In this document: positions 50,054-63,199 of the stretch, piece after piece
Layout of the letters: every line of letters begins with the position of its first letter
Position numbering within the stretch: the stretch's first letter is position 1
Source: Berberis thunbergii
Lineage: Eukaryota; Streptophyta; Magnoliopsida; Ranunculales; Berberidaceae
Reading direction: 5' to 3'
NCBI GenBank assembly: GCA_003290165.1
Contig: QNQO01006234.1
Coordinates: 162,947-226,946 of the forward strand
Length of the DNA stretch: 64,000 nucleotides
Made by a program: the position numbers and the translations under genes
The notes under the pieces: generated by a model
What the model was told of the DNA's origin: nothing
The model's input: the letters and a program-made list of their open reading frames with translations, nothing else
The model's database searches: none

Positions 50054-50407
50054 TGTTATCAGCACAACGCTCTAACCAATTGAGTCGATCATATTTTCTT
50101 TGGTTTTTTATTCGACGGACTTGGATAATGAGTAATTCTGATTAACAAACGTTGCTATTTACTCTGATTTTCTTTTCAATCTGAGTGTTTTGGATATACA
50201 TATCTCTATCTTAAATTAATTTCATATTAATTTGATTTTATCATTAATATATTATTTAATTATATAACACATGGCAACGTATAGTCTCAAATATTATATA
50301 TATCTTGTAAATCGTTAAAATAGATGTTATTTGTTTCACATGTTTTTCATTTAAACTTTTATGAACATATTATTTATGTATGTCATCTATACATGTGTTC
50401 TTATAGA
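50054..50407. other. C1 leader
   Basis: AT-rich untranslated leader between primer site and gag start. Nothing else recognised. Confidence 0.5.
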
Positions 50408-51300
50408 TGTCAAATCTTAAAAAACTAGAGTTTCAAGCTCTTGATGTTAATGGAGAAAATTATGTCTTGGCAGCTTGATGCTAAACTTCATTTACAAGCT
50501 AAGAAATTAGGTGATGCAATTAAATAAGGAAATGCAATATCTGTAGAAAATAAAGCATCTACACTTATTTTCCCACGTCACCATATTCATGATGACCTCA
50601 AAAATGAATATCTCCCTGAGGAAGATCCTTTTAGTTTTGTGGAAATCTTTAAAGGACAGATAAGACTACCAGAAGATGGCCATACACCCTCTTGCCCCGA
50701 ATGAATGGTTAAACGTAAGATTTCAAGATTTTAAGACAATGTCAGAATGTAATTTTGTAATGTTTAATATCATTTCTCATCTTATGTTTTGTTGTGAAAT
50801 GTGACAAATGCTTAGATGATTGAGAATTCATTTTCTACCTTTCATGCGTCAAGTGTTCTCCTACAGTAGTAATATCAAGAATGTCACTTTACTAATTACT
50901 CTAAATTAGTGACTTATCTCCTCATAGCAGAAAAAAAATGCTAAGGTTTTAATTATAAATCATAATGCCAGACCATCTAGTTCCATGACATTTTTAGAAG
51001 CAAATGTCAACTATAACTCTCAAAATGGTCGAGGCAAGGGACGTGGTAAGTATAAATACTCTAGAAGATGTGGTAACTCAAGAAGAGGTAGCCACAATGA
51101 TCACTCTAGCAGAGGTGGTTATAATAATTACTCCAGCAAAGATGGTTACCCTAGCAGAAGTAGTCACACCACTTACCAAGATGTAAAACTCATGCGAACG
51201 ATACTGAGAATCCTTCTAAGGATGATACTTGTATAGATGTGGTAAATTTGGACACCGGTCACATGTTTGTCGTGCATCAAAAGAGGTAGTAGAAAATATT
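50408..51300 (+). pseudogene. copia gag remnant
   Basis: It starts at the ATG at 50408 (MSNLKKLEFQALDVNGENYV), the usual copia gag beginning. A glycine/arginine/serine-rich stretch near 51020-51170 comes from imperfect repeats. The zinc knuckle CGKFGHRSHVCRAS lies near 51236-51280. Stops interrupt it. Confidence 0.82.
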
Positions 51301-52900
51301 GAGCTTTCACTAAAACCAAATAGACAAATTTGAGACAATTGGAAGATAATGGTAAATACATCTTAATATCCAGTCAATGTTACTCATTTGGACTCTTCAA
51401 ACTTTTTCCAAGATGTTGACAAGACATCTTTCTAATGTTGTATTGTAATATGACCTTGTAAAATCTCTAGTTTTTGCTACTTATATGTAAGCTATCGATC
51501 ACGACATGCAAAGTTTGGATGATGATACATGTTTGCTTGATAGTGCCACTACACATACAATATTAAAAAGTGACAAAATTTCTTATCATTAGACAATACA
51601 AAACAAAAGGTGTCTACCATAGCTAGACTTGTACAAATAATTGAAGGCTCTAGTAGAGCTTACTTGGCATTACAAAATGGTACTCATTTGTTTTTTTCGA
51701 ATGTGTTATATTCAAGCAGTTCCAGAAGAATCCTACTTAGTTTTAAAGATATACACTTTAATGGGTATGAAATTGAAAAAACTAATGAAGGGAGCAAAGA
51801 ATATTTAAGCATCATATCTAGTATTGGAAGCCAGAAGCTCATACTAGTGAAATTATCCATTATCTCTTTGGGACTATAATGTACAATCATTAGTATTATT
51901 GAATCACATGGCATTTTAAGCTAGAAGCTTAAGGCATTTCACAAACCTATTGACTCACACACTTTGCTTCTTTGGATTGACCGTTTGGGTCAATTTGGAT
52001 CCACCATGTTGAAGAACATTCTTTAGAACTCTAATGGTCATCCCTTAGCACATGCTCAACTTCACCACCCTAGTGGATACTTAAGTATTCCTTGTTCACA
52101 AGATAAACTTATTACTAGACCATACCCTCAAGGTTACTACTGAGTCGCCATCATTCTCACAAGGAGTACAAGGCGACATTTTTGGACCAATTCACCCTAC
52201 TAGTGGACCTTTCAGATATTACATAGTTTTAATAGACGCTTCACTAGATAGTCTTACGTGTGTCTTCTTTCCTCCCATAATTTTGCTTTGCCTAGATTTT
52301 TAATGCAAATTATTAAACTTAGGGCCCAATTCTAGACCATCCCATTAAATCTATTTGTCTTGATAATTTAACAAAATTTACTTCACAAGTGTTTAATGAT
52401 TTTTGCTCCTCCATAGGGATTGATATTGAACATTAGGTCCCACATGTACATATACAGAATGGTTTAGCAAAATCTCTAATTAAGCGTATATAATGTTGCT
52501 AGGCATTTACTTATGCAGTCCCAATGGCCCACTAGTGTTTGTGGACATGCAATCTTAAATTTTGCAACATTGTTTCGTCATACCTTTACAACTTATGACA
52601 GGTTATCAACCAAATATTTCACATGTACAAAAATTTGGTTGTATTGTACATGTTCCTATACCACCCCAACATGCACTAAGATGGGTCCTCAACGCCACCT
52701 AGGAATTTATGATGATTTTGACTCTCCTATTATTTGTTATCTAGAACTGTTAACTGATGACATTTTTCTGCTAGATTTATAGACTGTCATTCTGATGCGA
52801 TATATTTCCACCATTAGGGGGAGATAGAGACATCCTTACACACCAACAAATAGATAAAGAACAGTTTGACTTATCATGGAATACTTCCACTTTGTCTCAT
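51301..52900 (+). pseudogene. copia protease and integrase remnants
   Basis: Protease block LDSATTHTILKSDK near 51537-51580 (DSAT in place of the usual DSGAT-type active site). Integrase follows: GDIFGPIHPTSGPFRYYIVL (near 52171-52230) is the N-part of the core, and a late piece KMGPQRHLGIYDDFDSP lies near 52680-52730. Much of the core is deleted or shifted. Confidence 0.8.
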
Positions 52901-55040
52901 CTGGACTCTAAAACATCCCAATGTGATGATGAGCTAAGGAGAATATTACATCTTCAGGCAATTGCAAATCAGTCACTTGATGCAGTTAAAGTAATAAATT
53001 CACATGCGCCAGCTATGAATGCACTTGCTCATATTTGTGTCCTTGAAGGGCAAACTTTGAATAAGGCAGCTAATGAATCTGTTGCACGCCATAAGCGTAG
53101 CAGACCTATAGGTTCCAAAAATTCAATTCTTTGAAAAAAAAAGGACAATGAATAACAACTCATGTCCTAATGCTCCTGAAGAAGAAATTATTGAAACTCT
53201 TGCAAAAGTTGTACAGGCTCTTGGAGAAGTTGTACATGAAGCTCTAGAAGTAGCATTACATAACACTCTTGGAGATATTACGGCTCCAGCAATAGCATTA
53301 TATAATGCTCCTAAAGGGTTATGGCTCCAATAGTAGCATTCTATAACGCTCCTGAAGTAATTAATCACATCCCTAAAGTGATTCAAAAGGTCCCCGAAGA
53401 GGCTAAGGCACCTGACAATAATGAGATCTCAATACATTTAGGAGAAATGTGGAATCGAAATGTAATGGTCATTGATGACATATTTGTACATATGGTAGCT
53501 ATCGAAATATCAAAGAGGAATGATCATTATAATGATATTGAACCATGTAGCATCTATGAATGTCGACTAAGAAATGATTGGCCAAAATAAAAAGATGTTA
53601 TCTAAGCAGAATTAGATTCTCTTAAAAAAAAAACATGGTGTATTTGGACCTATAGTACAAATACCTAAACATGTAAAACATGTTGGTTTCCAATAGGTGT
53701 TTGTAAGAAAAAGAAATGAGCAAAATGAGATTGTCAGATATAAGGCAAGACTCGTAGCACAAGGGTTCCTTCAGAAATTGACATTGATTTTGATGAAACA
53801 TATTCCCCGGTTATGGATGTGACTACATTATGATATTTAATAAGTCTTGTAGTTTTTGAAAAACTTAATATGAGACTGGTGGATGTCGTAACTGCTTAGT
53901 TATATGAAGATTTAGGCACTGATATTTACATGAAAATCCCTGAAAAATTTACTTTGCATAGGACAAATCCAAGAAATACTTACTCGATAAAACTAAGATG
54001 TGCCTTGTATGACTTGAAACAATTCGGAAGGACGTGGCATAACCGTCTAAGTGAATATTGTGTAAATAAGGATATACAAATAATATTATTTGCCCATGTG
54101 TTTTTATTAAGAAATCTCTTACTGGTTTCATCATAACAGCAGTTTATGCAGATGAAATAAATCTTGTTGGATCTATCAAAGATGTTAAAAATGATGCTAA
54201 CTATTTAAAAAAAGAATTTGAAATGAAAGACCTTGGAAAACAAAATTGTGTTTTGTCCTGCATATTGAGCAAAATACTAGTGAAATATGTATCCATTAGT
54301 CACAATATACTGAAAAAAATATTAAAATGTTTTAGTAGGGATAAATCGCATCTACTTACTATGTTGATGTTGTCTGATCTTTAGTTTTAAATAAAGATCT
54401 ATATAGACCAAAAGCAGAAAATGAGAAAATTCTTGGTCCTAAAGTACAATGTACACGACCTGATATACCATTTTCTGTTAATCTGTTGGCAATGTATAGT
54501 TCTATGCCTACGAGTAGACATTGGAATGAAGTTAAACACATTTAGATATCTTCGTGAGACAATTGATATTGATTTATTTCATTCCTTTGATTTATCTAAC
54601 CGTTCCCATCTACTTGGCTACGCAGATTTAGGCTATTTATCTGACCCATATAAGGTTCGCTCACAGACAGATTATGTATTTATTAATTGAAATGCAGCTA
54701 TTTTGTGACGATCTATTAAGCAAACATTAGTGACTACATTCTCAAATAATTATGAAATTATAGCTACAAATGAAGCTAGCCAAGATGTGCCTAACTCATT
54801 TCACTAATTCAGTATATAATATATGAAGATAATGTTGCATGTATTATTCAAATGCAAGAAGGCTTCATCAAAGGAGATCGAACAAAACACAATCCAGTAA
54901 TGTTTTATATCCACATGAGCCCTAGAAGAATAATGTGATTGAAGTCAAACATGTTCGGTCAAGTGACAACCTCGCAGATCTCTTCACCAAAGCACTCCCT
55001 AAATAAACTATTACAAAATTGGTTTACGAGATTGATATGC
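52901..55040 (+). pseudogene. copia RT and RNase H remnants
   Basis: A linker rich in APEE-type repeats (53150-53400), then DIEPCSIYECRLRNDWPK (near 53540). RT follows: VFVRKRNEQNEIVRYKARLV (53697-53757), YMKIPEKFTLHRTN (near 53930) and RCALYDLKQFGRTWHNRLSE (near 53995-54050). RNase H follows: HLLGYADLGYLSDPYKVRSQ (54608-54667) and a C-terminal GFIKGDRTKH piece near 54862. The catalytic YVDD region near 54140 reads VYADE, so it is inactive. Confidence 0.85.
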
Positions 55041-55538
55041 GTTGACTGAATCTTCAAAGTAATTAACGTTTTACTATCATTAGGGAGAGTTAATATAAGG
55101 GGAATATCCAGAAGCATACCCCCGGTGTTCATCCAGAAGTATGCTACAAAAGCATTTAGAAGTATGCTTCGAGATCATATAAAAATGTGTTAACTTTTGA
55201 TTTATGCACATTGTAATTTTTTTCCTTCGACATGGTTTTATCCTACTACGATTTCCTGTCATGGTTTAACGAGGCAATATTATGTGTATGGAATATCCTG
55301 AAGTATGCAAATTGATGGTTGTACTCTTTTCCTTCAACATGAATTTATTTCACTGGATTTTCCTGTCAAGGTTTTAACGAGGCAACATTATGTGCACTTT
55401 CCATTTTCTTGAAGAATGTTATACTCTTTTTCCTTTTGTCAAGGTTTTACTGGCAAGGTTTTAATGAGGCAACAATGGTGTTAATTTGGAGCATTTCATC
55501 AGGGGAAACAATGTGCAGTGAACATTCAAGGGGAATAG
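55041..55538. other. C1 3' untranslated segment
   Basis: Contains repeated stretches of GAAGTATGC and CAAGGTTTTA(AC)GAGGCAA (near 55260, 55370 and 55450), imperfect direct repeats spaced about 75-115 bp. An AAGGGGAATAG purine run precedes the 3' LTR. Confidence 0.5.
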
Positions 55539-55703
55539 TAGAGAATACACCATAAGATGGTGGATGTTCACCTAGCCACCTCATGCTTTTGAGGTGGCAA
55601 CATCTTAAACCTTGTGAGAACTAGGTGTCAAACTATGAGTCTTTGTCCCTTGCCTATAAATAGGCTACGTTTTGTGTATTGTCTATGAGAATGAAATAAA
55701 AAT
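55539..55703 (+). repeat. 3' LTR of C1 (5' part)
   Basis: It matches 49817-49975, including the TATAAATA box at 55655-55662, and breaks off at ATGAAATAAAAAT where B5 starts. Confidence 0.88.
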
Positions 55704-56242
55704 TGATGTGTCCAAATCTGATCTCTAGAGATTTGACCTGCAAAACAAGGATAGATAGCCAAATACCACATTTTTTGTGGTCGAAGGGTACTCCGTTTCT
55801 TAAGTCAGTTAATCTGTGGGAGAATAATAATTTGGATAGAGTTTAGTTAAAATTGTATACCTATTGTCGAATGTTCCCTTTACCTTATATAATGTCAGTC
55901 ATTAATTCTCTGCGTGACATAAGCATGTAGGGCATGATGAGGGAAAACATTTTCTGCAATGATTTTCTTCTTTATTGGGGTACATCATAGGGGAGTGAGT
56001 CCCGCCACGACTTGTTTCCTTTGTAACATCTTTCTTCTCTTTCTTAAAGAGATCTGTTGGGCTTAAATTCCAGGCCCTTAATTACGGTCTATTATTAAAG
56101 ACTCCTTTTCGGGCCTTTTTGATGGCTGGGCTTGTCTTTTTGGGCCTCTCGGGTTGGGCCTAGACTGAAGTATTTGTTCTTCGTGACAAATTTGTTTGGC
56201 TCGTGTACGGTCGTGATTGAATGCTTATTTGATGTATAATCA
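55704..56242 (-). repeat. 3' LTR of B5 (family B)
   Basis: 539 bp, TGATGTGTCC to TATAATCA on the plus strand. The inverted polypurine tract GCTACTTCCCCCTTAG follows at 56243-56258. Confidence 0.88.
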
Positions 56243-56258
56243 GCTACTTCCCCCTTAG

Positions 56259-56569
56259 TTAGTGGGCATGCTTTTGTGTGGCCACTAACTCTACGTCGGT
56301 TGGATTTCGACTTCATCATTGCAGTGCATGTAATGCCCTTAACAGTTGTCAATGCGGTGCTATTATCATGTCTCATTTGCCAGTACGATTCCGCACAATT
56401 TTTGGGATTTCATGCAACCATCATATCTCGCATGTCTTCCCATTAGTACTTTTTTCGTTGTCCAGCCTTATAAAAGGGGGTAGGAGGTATGTGTTACTTT
56501 CTTTATGCTATCTCTATTACCAGGGCTTTTTTTCTTCTATTTGTTTTCTTCTTTGCACAATTCCTTCTC
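56259..56569 (-). other. B5 3' UTR / leader of antisense ORF
   Basis: Similar in layout to 19350-19644 of B3 (ATAAAAGGGG near 56470). No gene supported. Confidence 0.5.
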
Positions 56570-59133
56570 ATGGCTGCTAACAAGATGCTGAGTGGGGGCG
56601 TACTTGACTCCTATGAGGCATTTTTCTGCCTAAGCAGGTGACACAGTGGACTTTGGACAGTGTTTGTCAGGAGTTCTTACTGCCGTCATTCTTGAGATTA
56701 TCTTACCTAGGAACGATGACAATCCTTGTCATTCGAGACCTAGCTACATTGCATTATATCCTGGCAAGTTCAAGTAAGGTCTTCGACTTCCAACTCTAAG
56801 ATCTTCTGATCGTATTTAAAATTTTCGGGCATTGCTCTTGTCAAATGGGTCCGAACGGCTGGAGGGTGATTGTTTCAACCATGGCGAGAGCCATTCTATC
56901 TAGAATTCCTCTAGACAATAAGACTTTGCATGCCATGGTGGGGCTTACAGTAAGCAGTAGTTGTATTTGTTTTCTTTGTTCTTCTAAAAACAATTACGGG
57001 GGCTGGATGAAGCCCAAGTTTTATTCATCCATTGATTTTGGGTATTTCAAGTTTCACACCCAACACATTCTGAGGTTGTTCCTGAAGCCCAAGAAGTGGA
57101 AGGATTTGTACTTGATTGCAGAAGAGTTGGCGATTCATGATCAATTTCTCATGCTTCCTCGAGTCCTTATGGAGGGTTTTCTTTGCCACGGATGTTGTCA
57201 AGCGTAGTGGCTTGTATACTATGAATGAGGCGGAGCGTGAGGCATTTATTGATGCTCGAGTTGCTGACATCATTGTTGCTCGTATTGGCCATGTAATCAT
57301 TTCTAACGAGGAGGAGAACGTGTCACTTCTGTTAGCATTGGTGATGCTACCATTGATGGGAAAATGAGCTTCATGAAGAAGGTTACAAATCTCAATGTTG
57401 TTGTTGTGTTGGTGCTGGTTGGCCACTAAAAATATGAATGTTCCTAGGGATGCTAGCCCGTTGAAGCAGCTGGCGATTAGTCCTGGACGTATTGTGAAGA
57501 TGAAGAGGCTTACAGGTTCTTGCCAGGGGGTTGTTCATACTACTCCTCATCCGAGATCATTTGCAAAAAGGGATGATAATGAGGCTCAACTTGCTGCTCG
57601 AAAGGCTAAGGAGATAAATCAAACTCTGGGAGAAGAACAAATAAGAGGTCTCATTGTTCGTTGGACGAGCATGAGAAAAGCCTCATCACTGCTCACGGTG
57701 TGCCCAACTTTGATAAGTGGTTGGATGATGATCTTATGTCATCAGTAACAAGATGTTGCAACTTGCTCTAGAGCGCTCTCGTGATCCAACTAGCACGAAT
57801 TACCATAGCTAACTTTGACTACAACCCAATGTATGACAAGGTTGAAGTTGACCATGGTCAAAGTCTAAGTCCCACCCTCCTTCTCCGAGTCGTGTTGTTG
57901 ATGTGTCAGAGTTTTATGCTTTTCTTCCTGCTCGTCCCACTCTTGTCACTGTACCTTTAAGAATAATTAGAAGAGTGATACTTCTGTTATCACTGTTTTT
58001 TTGACTGTCCATTCAGTTACTAAGGGCGGGGCTTCAGTTCTTTTAGATCCTTGAATCCTTCATCCACAGATTGGTTGGAAGGGAACTCAACCCTGAACAC
58101 ATCCATATTAAATAGAATGGGAAGTTCAGTTGGTTTTCAGAGATAGGTGCAGGATAGTGCGCGTAATCTCATTGTCAACTGGCATAGACAGTTGGTTTAA
58201 GAAAGCTCCAATGCATGTGCATCAGCCTAGTAATCACCTCGATTAAGTCTTAAGCAGATAATAGAGGGGATGAATAACCTCACTTATGGTGGTGTAATGG
58301 GGTCAGATACAAGGATGTGCGTGATTAGGTGGTAGTCGTGGAGAAGAGTTGGTTGAGCGGGCGTGGGTGCTTTCCCACGTTATCCATCAGTCTGATGTGA
58401 TGAAGGCACAATATGCGAAACAGGAGAAGGAAATTAAGATTGCTCGGGCGTCACTGAAGGAGTAGAGGCTGTCCAGGACAAGTTTGCTACTAAACTTGAA
58501 ACCTCGGAGATAGAGCTGAACAAGCTTCGTGATTGGTTGGTCGTGACGAGGCCATGCGTTTCTGCTGATGAGCAATTTGCTCACCGTAAGGTTGTTGAAG
58601 AATGAGTGGTGTAGTTAACCGCTGAGGCTGCTACTCTAACTCAGAAACTTCTGCAAGGCTCACCATTTGAGGGAGAACTTGTGTCGACTAAGACGAGCTT
58701 GCAATAGTCACGAATAGATTCAAGGTTGCAGAAGCGGCGGACTGGAAAAGGGTCGTTGATGGTCGAATTGACCTCATCGACTTTATGGAGTTAGAGGAGG
58801 GTCTCGATCTGTTGAGATACCATGGCTTTGGCTGACCAAGTCTTTGAAGACAATGAGGAATATGTTCCGGATCTGGCAAGTGATCTAGTTGATGGAGAGC
58901 AATAGTTTCCTCCTCCTTCCTAACCTGCGCCATAATCTGCTCCTATTGTAGAAGAGAAAGCTCCATCTCCTTTTGGAAGGAAAACTCCACTTCCTTCTGC
59001 TGATAATACTACTGACATCAATGCACAACCTCCTGTGAGTGCTCCTGCAAGTGATGCTTTGATTATTTCGATTATCTCATCTCCAACTGTTGTATCTTCC
59101 TCTTCGGAGGTAACCAAATATAAAAATGAATGA
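56570..59133 (+). pseudogene. Antisense extra ORF (Transposase_28-like) of B5
   Basis: It starts at the ATG at 56570 (MAANKMLSGGVLDSYEAFF). The family block MGPNGWRVIVSTMARAILSR is open near 56845-56905, followed by KPKKWKDLYLIAEELAIHDQ and RSGLYTMNEAEREAFIDARV (57205-57265), which match B3. Later pieces are a helical region near 58400-58560 and an acidic/proline-serine tail near 58900-59120. Several shifts and stops. Comparison with B3 gives the order of conserved blocks. Function unknown. Confidence 0.78.
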
Positions 59134-59269
59134 AAAAATCTTTTTTGTTGACACTTTTGTGTTTTGTTGATTTGTTTTTCTCGTATTGATCATTCTCAGA
59201 TTTTCATCTCTTATGATATATTGTTTCTTTGGAAATTGTTATAGTCGAAGCTTGTCTAACACCTGGACT
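59134..59269. other. B5 spacer
   Basis: Short AT-rich spacer before the tandem repeats; nothing recognised. Confidence 0.4.
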
Positions 59270-59960
59270 AACCATGATATCTCGTCATAGTCGGGCCATA
59301 AGATTTACGAGTGAGTATGACTTATACGTCTGGACTCTTTTAAATCCACTTCGTGGTCCAACGTGTTAGTCGAGCTAGAAGACTTACTAGTGAGTCTGAC
59401 TTATACATCCAGACCCTTTTAAACACACTTTGTTCGACGTGTTAGTCGTGCCGGAAGATTTACGAGTGAGTCTAACTTATACGTTCAGACTCTTTTAAAT
59501 ACATTTTGCGGTCCGACATGTTAGTCAAGCCAGAAGATTTACGATTGAGTCTGACTTATACGTCCAGACTCTTTTAAATACAATTCGTGGTTCGACATGT
59601 TAATCGAACCAGAAGATTTATGAGTGAGTTTGACTTATACGTGTAGACCCTTTTAAACACACTTCGTGGTTTGACATGTTAGTCGGCTAGAAGATTTATG
59701 AGTAAGTCTGACTTGTACATCTGGACCCTTTTAAATACACTTCGTGGTCCGACATGTTAGTTGGGCTAGAAGATTTATGAGTGGATCTGACTAATTCATC
59801 TGGACTCACTAAATTCACTTCATGGTTGATAAGATCAGAAGTTGTATGGGTTCGTCTGACTTATTTTTCCTATCTCCTTTTAAAGCTTGGTTCGTGGTTT
59901 GATAATTAAGTTGGGCCAGAAATTTTATGAGTAGATTCCTAGTCTAACTTTGTTGTCCTT
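59270..59960. repeat. ~75-bp tandem repeats of B5
   Basis: About nine units with GAGTCTGACTTATACGTC-type cores, CTTTTAAA-ACACTT and CGTGGTCCGACATGTTAGTC. It is the inverse of the B4 repeat, in keeping with opposite orientation. Units degrade toward 59960. Confidence 0.9.
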
Positions 59961-60014
59961 ACTGGATTAGATTGTTTGACCACAAGATGAAGGGTTCCTG
60001 AAATTTGGAAGTTT

Positions 60015-61130
60015 ATTGAATATTTTTTTAAGTGTTTGACTTTCCATGGTCATGATAATTGTTCACTTTTGAATCTTCCAACCAGTATGTTTATCGTCTG
60101 TTGATTTTTACCACTTTTTATGGTCCTTTCTAATTTGGATTCAGTTTACCCGCGACTGGTTCTTTTGAATTGAGTTGGATTTTTTGAGCACCCAATTTTT
60201 GATACTAAACGTATGGGGCTTTGCTCATTTATTGTAGTAACTTGCCATTTGTTGTTCATAGGCTATTGTTTTGATCGAGGCTTTTTCTTGTTTCTCGTTG
60301 AGAATGTCTAATCCAACTCGCAGTGCTTCATCGTTATCCTTTGTTCAAAACTTTTCGGTTTTGAATGTTGGCATGCCAATTTCGACTGGTACCAGGATTC
60401 AGATCTGTATGCAAGGGCAAACGGTGTTTCTCCGGTAGGAGTTCTCTTTGTCGTTTTGTAGGATCAAACGATGCTTGACAATTCAGACACCCACAATTAT
60501 TTTGATGCTTCAAGCTTCTTTTTTATTGCTTCTAGGATTGTTCTACTAGTCACCTCTGCTTGACCGTACGCTGTGGGTGGACGGGTGTTGAGAAGTGTTG
60601 TATGATACTTAAGTTTTCAAACAACTTTTTAACTTTCTTGTATCGAATTGCTTCCCATTCTCAGTGATAATTACTCTGGGGATTTCAAATCTTCATTTTT
60701 ATTCTTCCAGAAAAAGTTTTCAATTTGAACTTTTCTGATCTTTGCTAACGGCTCTACTTCTACCCAATTGGTGAAGTAATCTATTGCTACGAATAGGAAT
60801 TTCTTTCTGTCAGATACTGAAAGTGGTCCCACAATGTCCATTCCCCATTGTGCAAATGACCATGGATTACTCATCGATATTAGGTTTTGGCCTGACATGT
60901 GAGTATATGGGGTGAATCTTTGGCATTTGTCACAAGTACAAACGATTTCATTTGCATTCGTTTACATTGTAGGCCAGTAGTATCCCAATGTTAAGGCTTT
61001 GTGGGTTAATGTTTTCATCCTGGATGGTTCTCACATATGGCGAAGTGAATTTCTCGTAGAACATAATCGGCATCGCTGGGTGAGAGGCATCTTAGCAACG
61101 ACCTTATAGCAAACCTTCTGTAGAGTCTGT
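60015..61130 (-). pseudogene. Integrase remnant of B5
   Basis: From right to left: zinc-binding part (CDKCQRFTPYTHMSGQNL, near 60950-60890), the core start AQWGMDIVGPLSVSDRKKFL and VAIDYFTNWVEVEPLAKI (open 60898-60671), the STPAHPQ region near 60595 and the C-terminal domain near 60370-60020. Frameshifts between blocks. Confidence 0.85.
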
Positions 61131-61259
61131 CGTTAATCAGTGTGTACCGTGCTGCTTTGTTTCATAGTTTACGGGCCTCCTTCTTATCCATTAGAAGTGT
61201 TTAGCTCATGATTGGAGCTATCCAACTGCTCTCTTGAACTGTTGTACATGTTTCTTGCA

Positions 61260-62150
61260 CTTGATTTTCCAGTATTGAGATGTCGAGCTATCAGTTTTAT
61301 CAGCTCGTGATGCCTCATTGGCTATTTGTCAGATTTGTCATTTTGGCTCTTGCGTATCGCTGAACGGTTGCAACTTTGAAGTTTTGATCAACTCATTTGT
61401 CTTCTTGTGATAGGCTTTGACTTGGAATTCGTCATTCAGTTGGTTGACTACCAGTTTGGAGTCAGTAAAAACATTGATTTCTCTTATTTCAATGTGTTTG
61501 TCCAGTTGTAATCCGGCTATCACTACTTCATTCTCGTCTTTGTTGTTTTAGGTTTTGAAACTGAATTTTATCGTCTTTTCCAACATTACTCTTTCCGAGT
61601 TGTACAAGATTATTCTTGTTCCACTCCCATTCTCGTTGGATGTTTCGTCGCAGCACAGGATCCATTCGTGAACAATTTGTTCGGTGTGATGTTTCTCTTG
61701 ATTGTTGTTTGGTTGATGTTTGTTGAAGCCCTTGAATTCAACAATGAAGTCTGCTAATGCTTGAGCTTTTATTGCAGCCTTAGGAACATAACTGATGTTG
61801 AACTAACCGAGCTCTATCACCCACTTTACCATTATTCTGGATAATTTTGGTTTGTGCAGCACCGACCGAAGTGGTTGTTTGGTCAAGACAATGATGGGAT
61901 GAGCGTGAAAGTATGGTCGTAGCTTTCTTTAATATACGGCCAAGGCGAGTGCCAGCATCTCCAAAGCCAAGTATTTAACTTCTGCATCTGCAAATGTCTT
62001 GCTGATGTAAAAGTCTGGCTTATAAGCGCCATTTTCCTCTCGTATTAGTGCTAGGCTGACTGCATGTTTTGACACTGATAGGTACAAATACAACGTATCT
62101 TCTTTGCTTGGTTTTGATAGTTGTTTTGTACTTTTCATGTATGCCTTCAA
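61260..62150 (-). pseudogene. RNase H and archaeal-type RNase H remnants of B5
   Basis: RNase H is open at 62150-61929 (YLYLSVSKHAVSLALIREEN, YISKTFADAEVKYLALEMLA). The second RNase H follows with NVFTDSKLVVNQLNDEFQVK (61523-61338 frame). Block order equals B4. Confidence 0.84.
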
Positions 62151-62950
62151 ACTTTGGAAAGCCTTTTCACATTCTTCACTCCACTTGAACGTTTTGTTTC
62201 CTTTTCAAATTTTGATGAAGGAAAGACATTTTTTTGACAATCGAGAGATGAATCTGTTCAAAGCTTGTTATTTTACCATTGAGCCCTTGCACCCCTTTGA
62301 TGTTAGTAAGTGACTGCATGTTGAGAAGTGTTTGTATCTGCTTCGGATTAGCTTTGATTCCTTTATGCCGAATGTGCATTTTTCTAAATTTCGCTTCATT
62401 TTCTACCTTCGAGTTGAGAGAAGGCTTGTTCGAAGTCTTTGATGTGGTCCTTTTTGTGCAAGATTTTGAGTAGTATATCATCGATGTATACCTCCATGGT
62501 ATTTCCTATTTGATCCTTGAACATCATGTTCACAAGACGTTGATACATGGCTCCTGCATTCTTTCATCCGAATGGCCTCATTCGTTAGTAGTATGTACCT
62601 CTTTTTGTTATGAAATATGTATTTTCTTTGTCAGGTGGTGCATTTGTATCTGGTTGTAGCCAAAGTATGCGTCCATGAAGGTTAGAAGTTCATGTGCGGC
62701 AGTGGCATCCATTATTTGGTCTATTCGTGGGAGTGAAAAATTGTCTTTGGGCAGGCCTTATTCAGATCCGCGTAGTCTACACATACCCTCCACTTATCAT
62801 TCTTTTTCTTGACCAAACCCGTGTTGGCCAGTCCGGCTAGTGAGATTCCTTGATTGCCTCTGCATTTATTAGAAAATGCACTTCCTTATTTATTGCTTGG
62901 TTGTGTTATGAGGCAACTGGCATTCTTTTTTATTGGACTGACTTCTTGTC
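62151..62950 (-). pseudogene. Reverse transcriptase remnant of B5
   Basis: Visible blocks: a purine-coded ANTGLVKKKN-type piece near 62820, the DADYFSPLPRID-like region near 62720, FMDAYFGYNQIQMH near 62680-62640 and the catalytic loop YIDDILLKILH near 62485-62455 (intact YIDD). Several stops and small deletions. Confidence 0.83.
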
Positions 62951-63199
62951 CTAGTTTACTTGAAGCCTATGAGTGATGATGGAAGGATCAATCCCTATCG
63001 TATCTTTCATTGTCCATGCAAAGATGTCCTGGTTGTTTTTCAACAATTGGATCGGTTCCATATTAATTATGGTGGATTTTTGTGCCAATCCGGACTAGTT
63101 TTCTTTCATCTTCACAATCCAGATGGACTGGTGTTTTTTCTTTTTCTGGTTGTCCAGTATTTGGTCAGCCTCGCGGAATGATTGGAGATGCATTGTCCT
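62951..63199 (-). other. B5 protease-RT linker
   Basis: Decayed linker between protease and reverse transcriptase. No domain seen. Confidence 0.4.

Larger units (their letters stand above)
49817..55703 (+). mobile_element. Ty1/copia element C1, 3' LTR cut by B5
   Basis: 5' LTR 49817-50053, primer site, gag with CCHC knuckle, protease, integrase, RT, RNase H, then a 3' LTR from 55539 that stops at 55703 where B5 is inserted. Integrase comes before RT, which is the copia order and unlike the gypsy elements here. Heavily decayed by stops. The left flank is TATAT; the right flank is outside the window. Confidence 0.88.
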
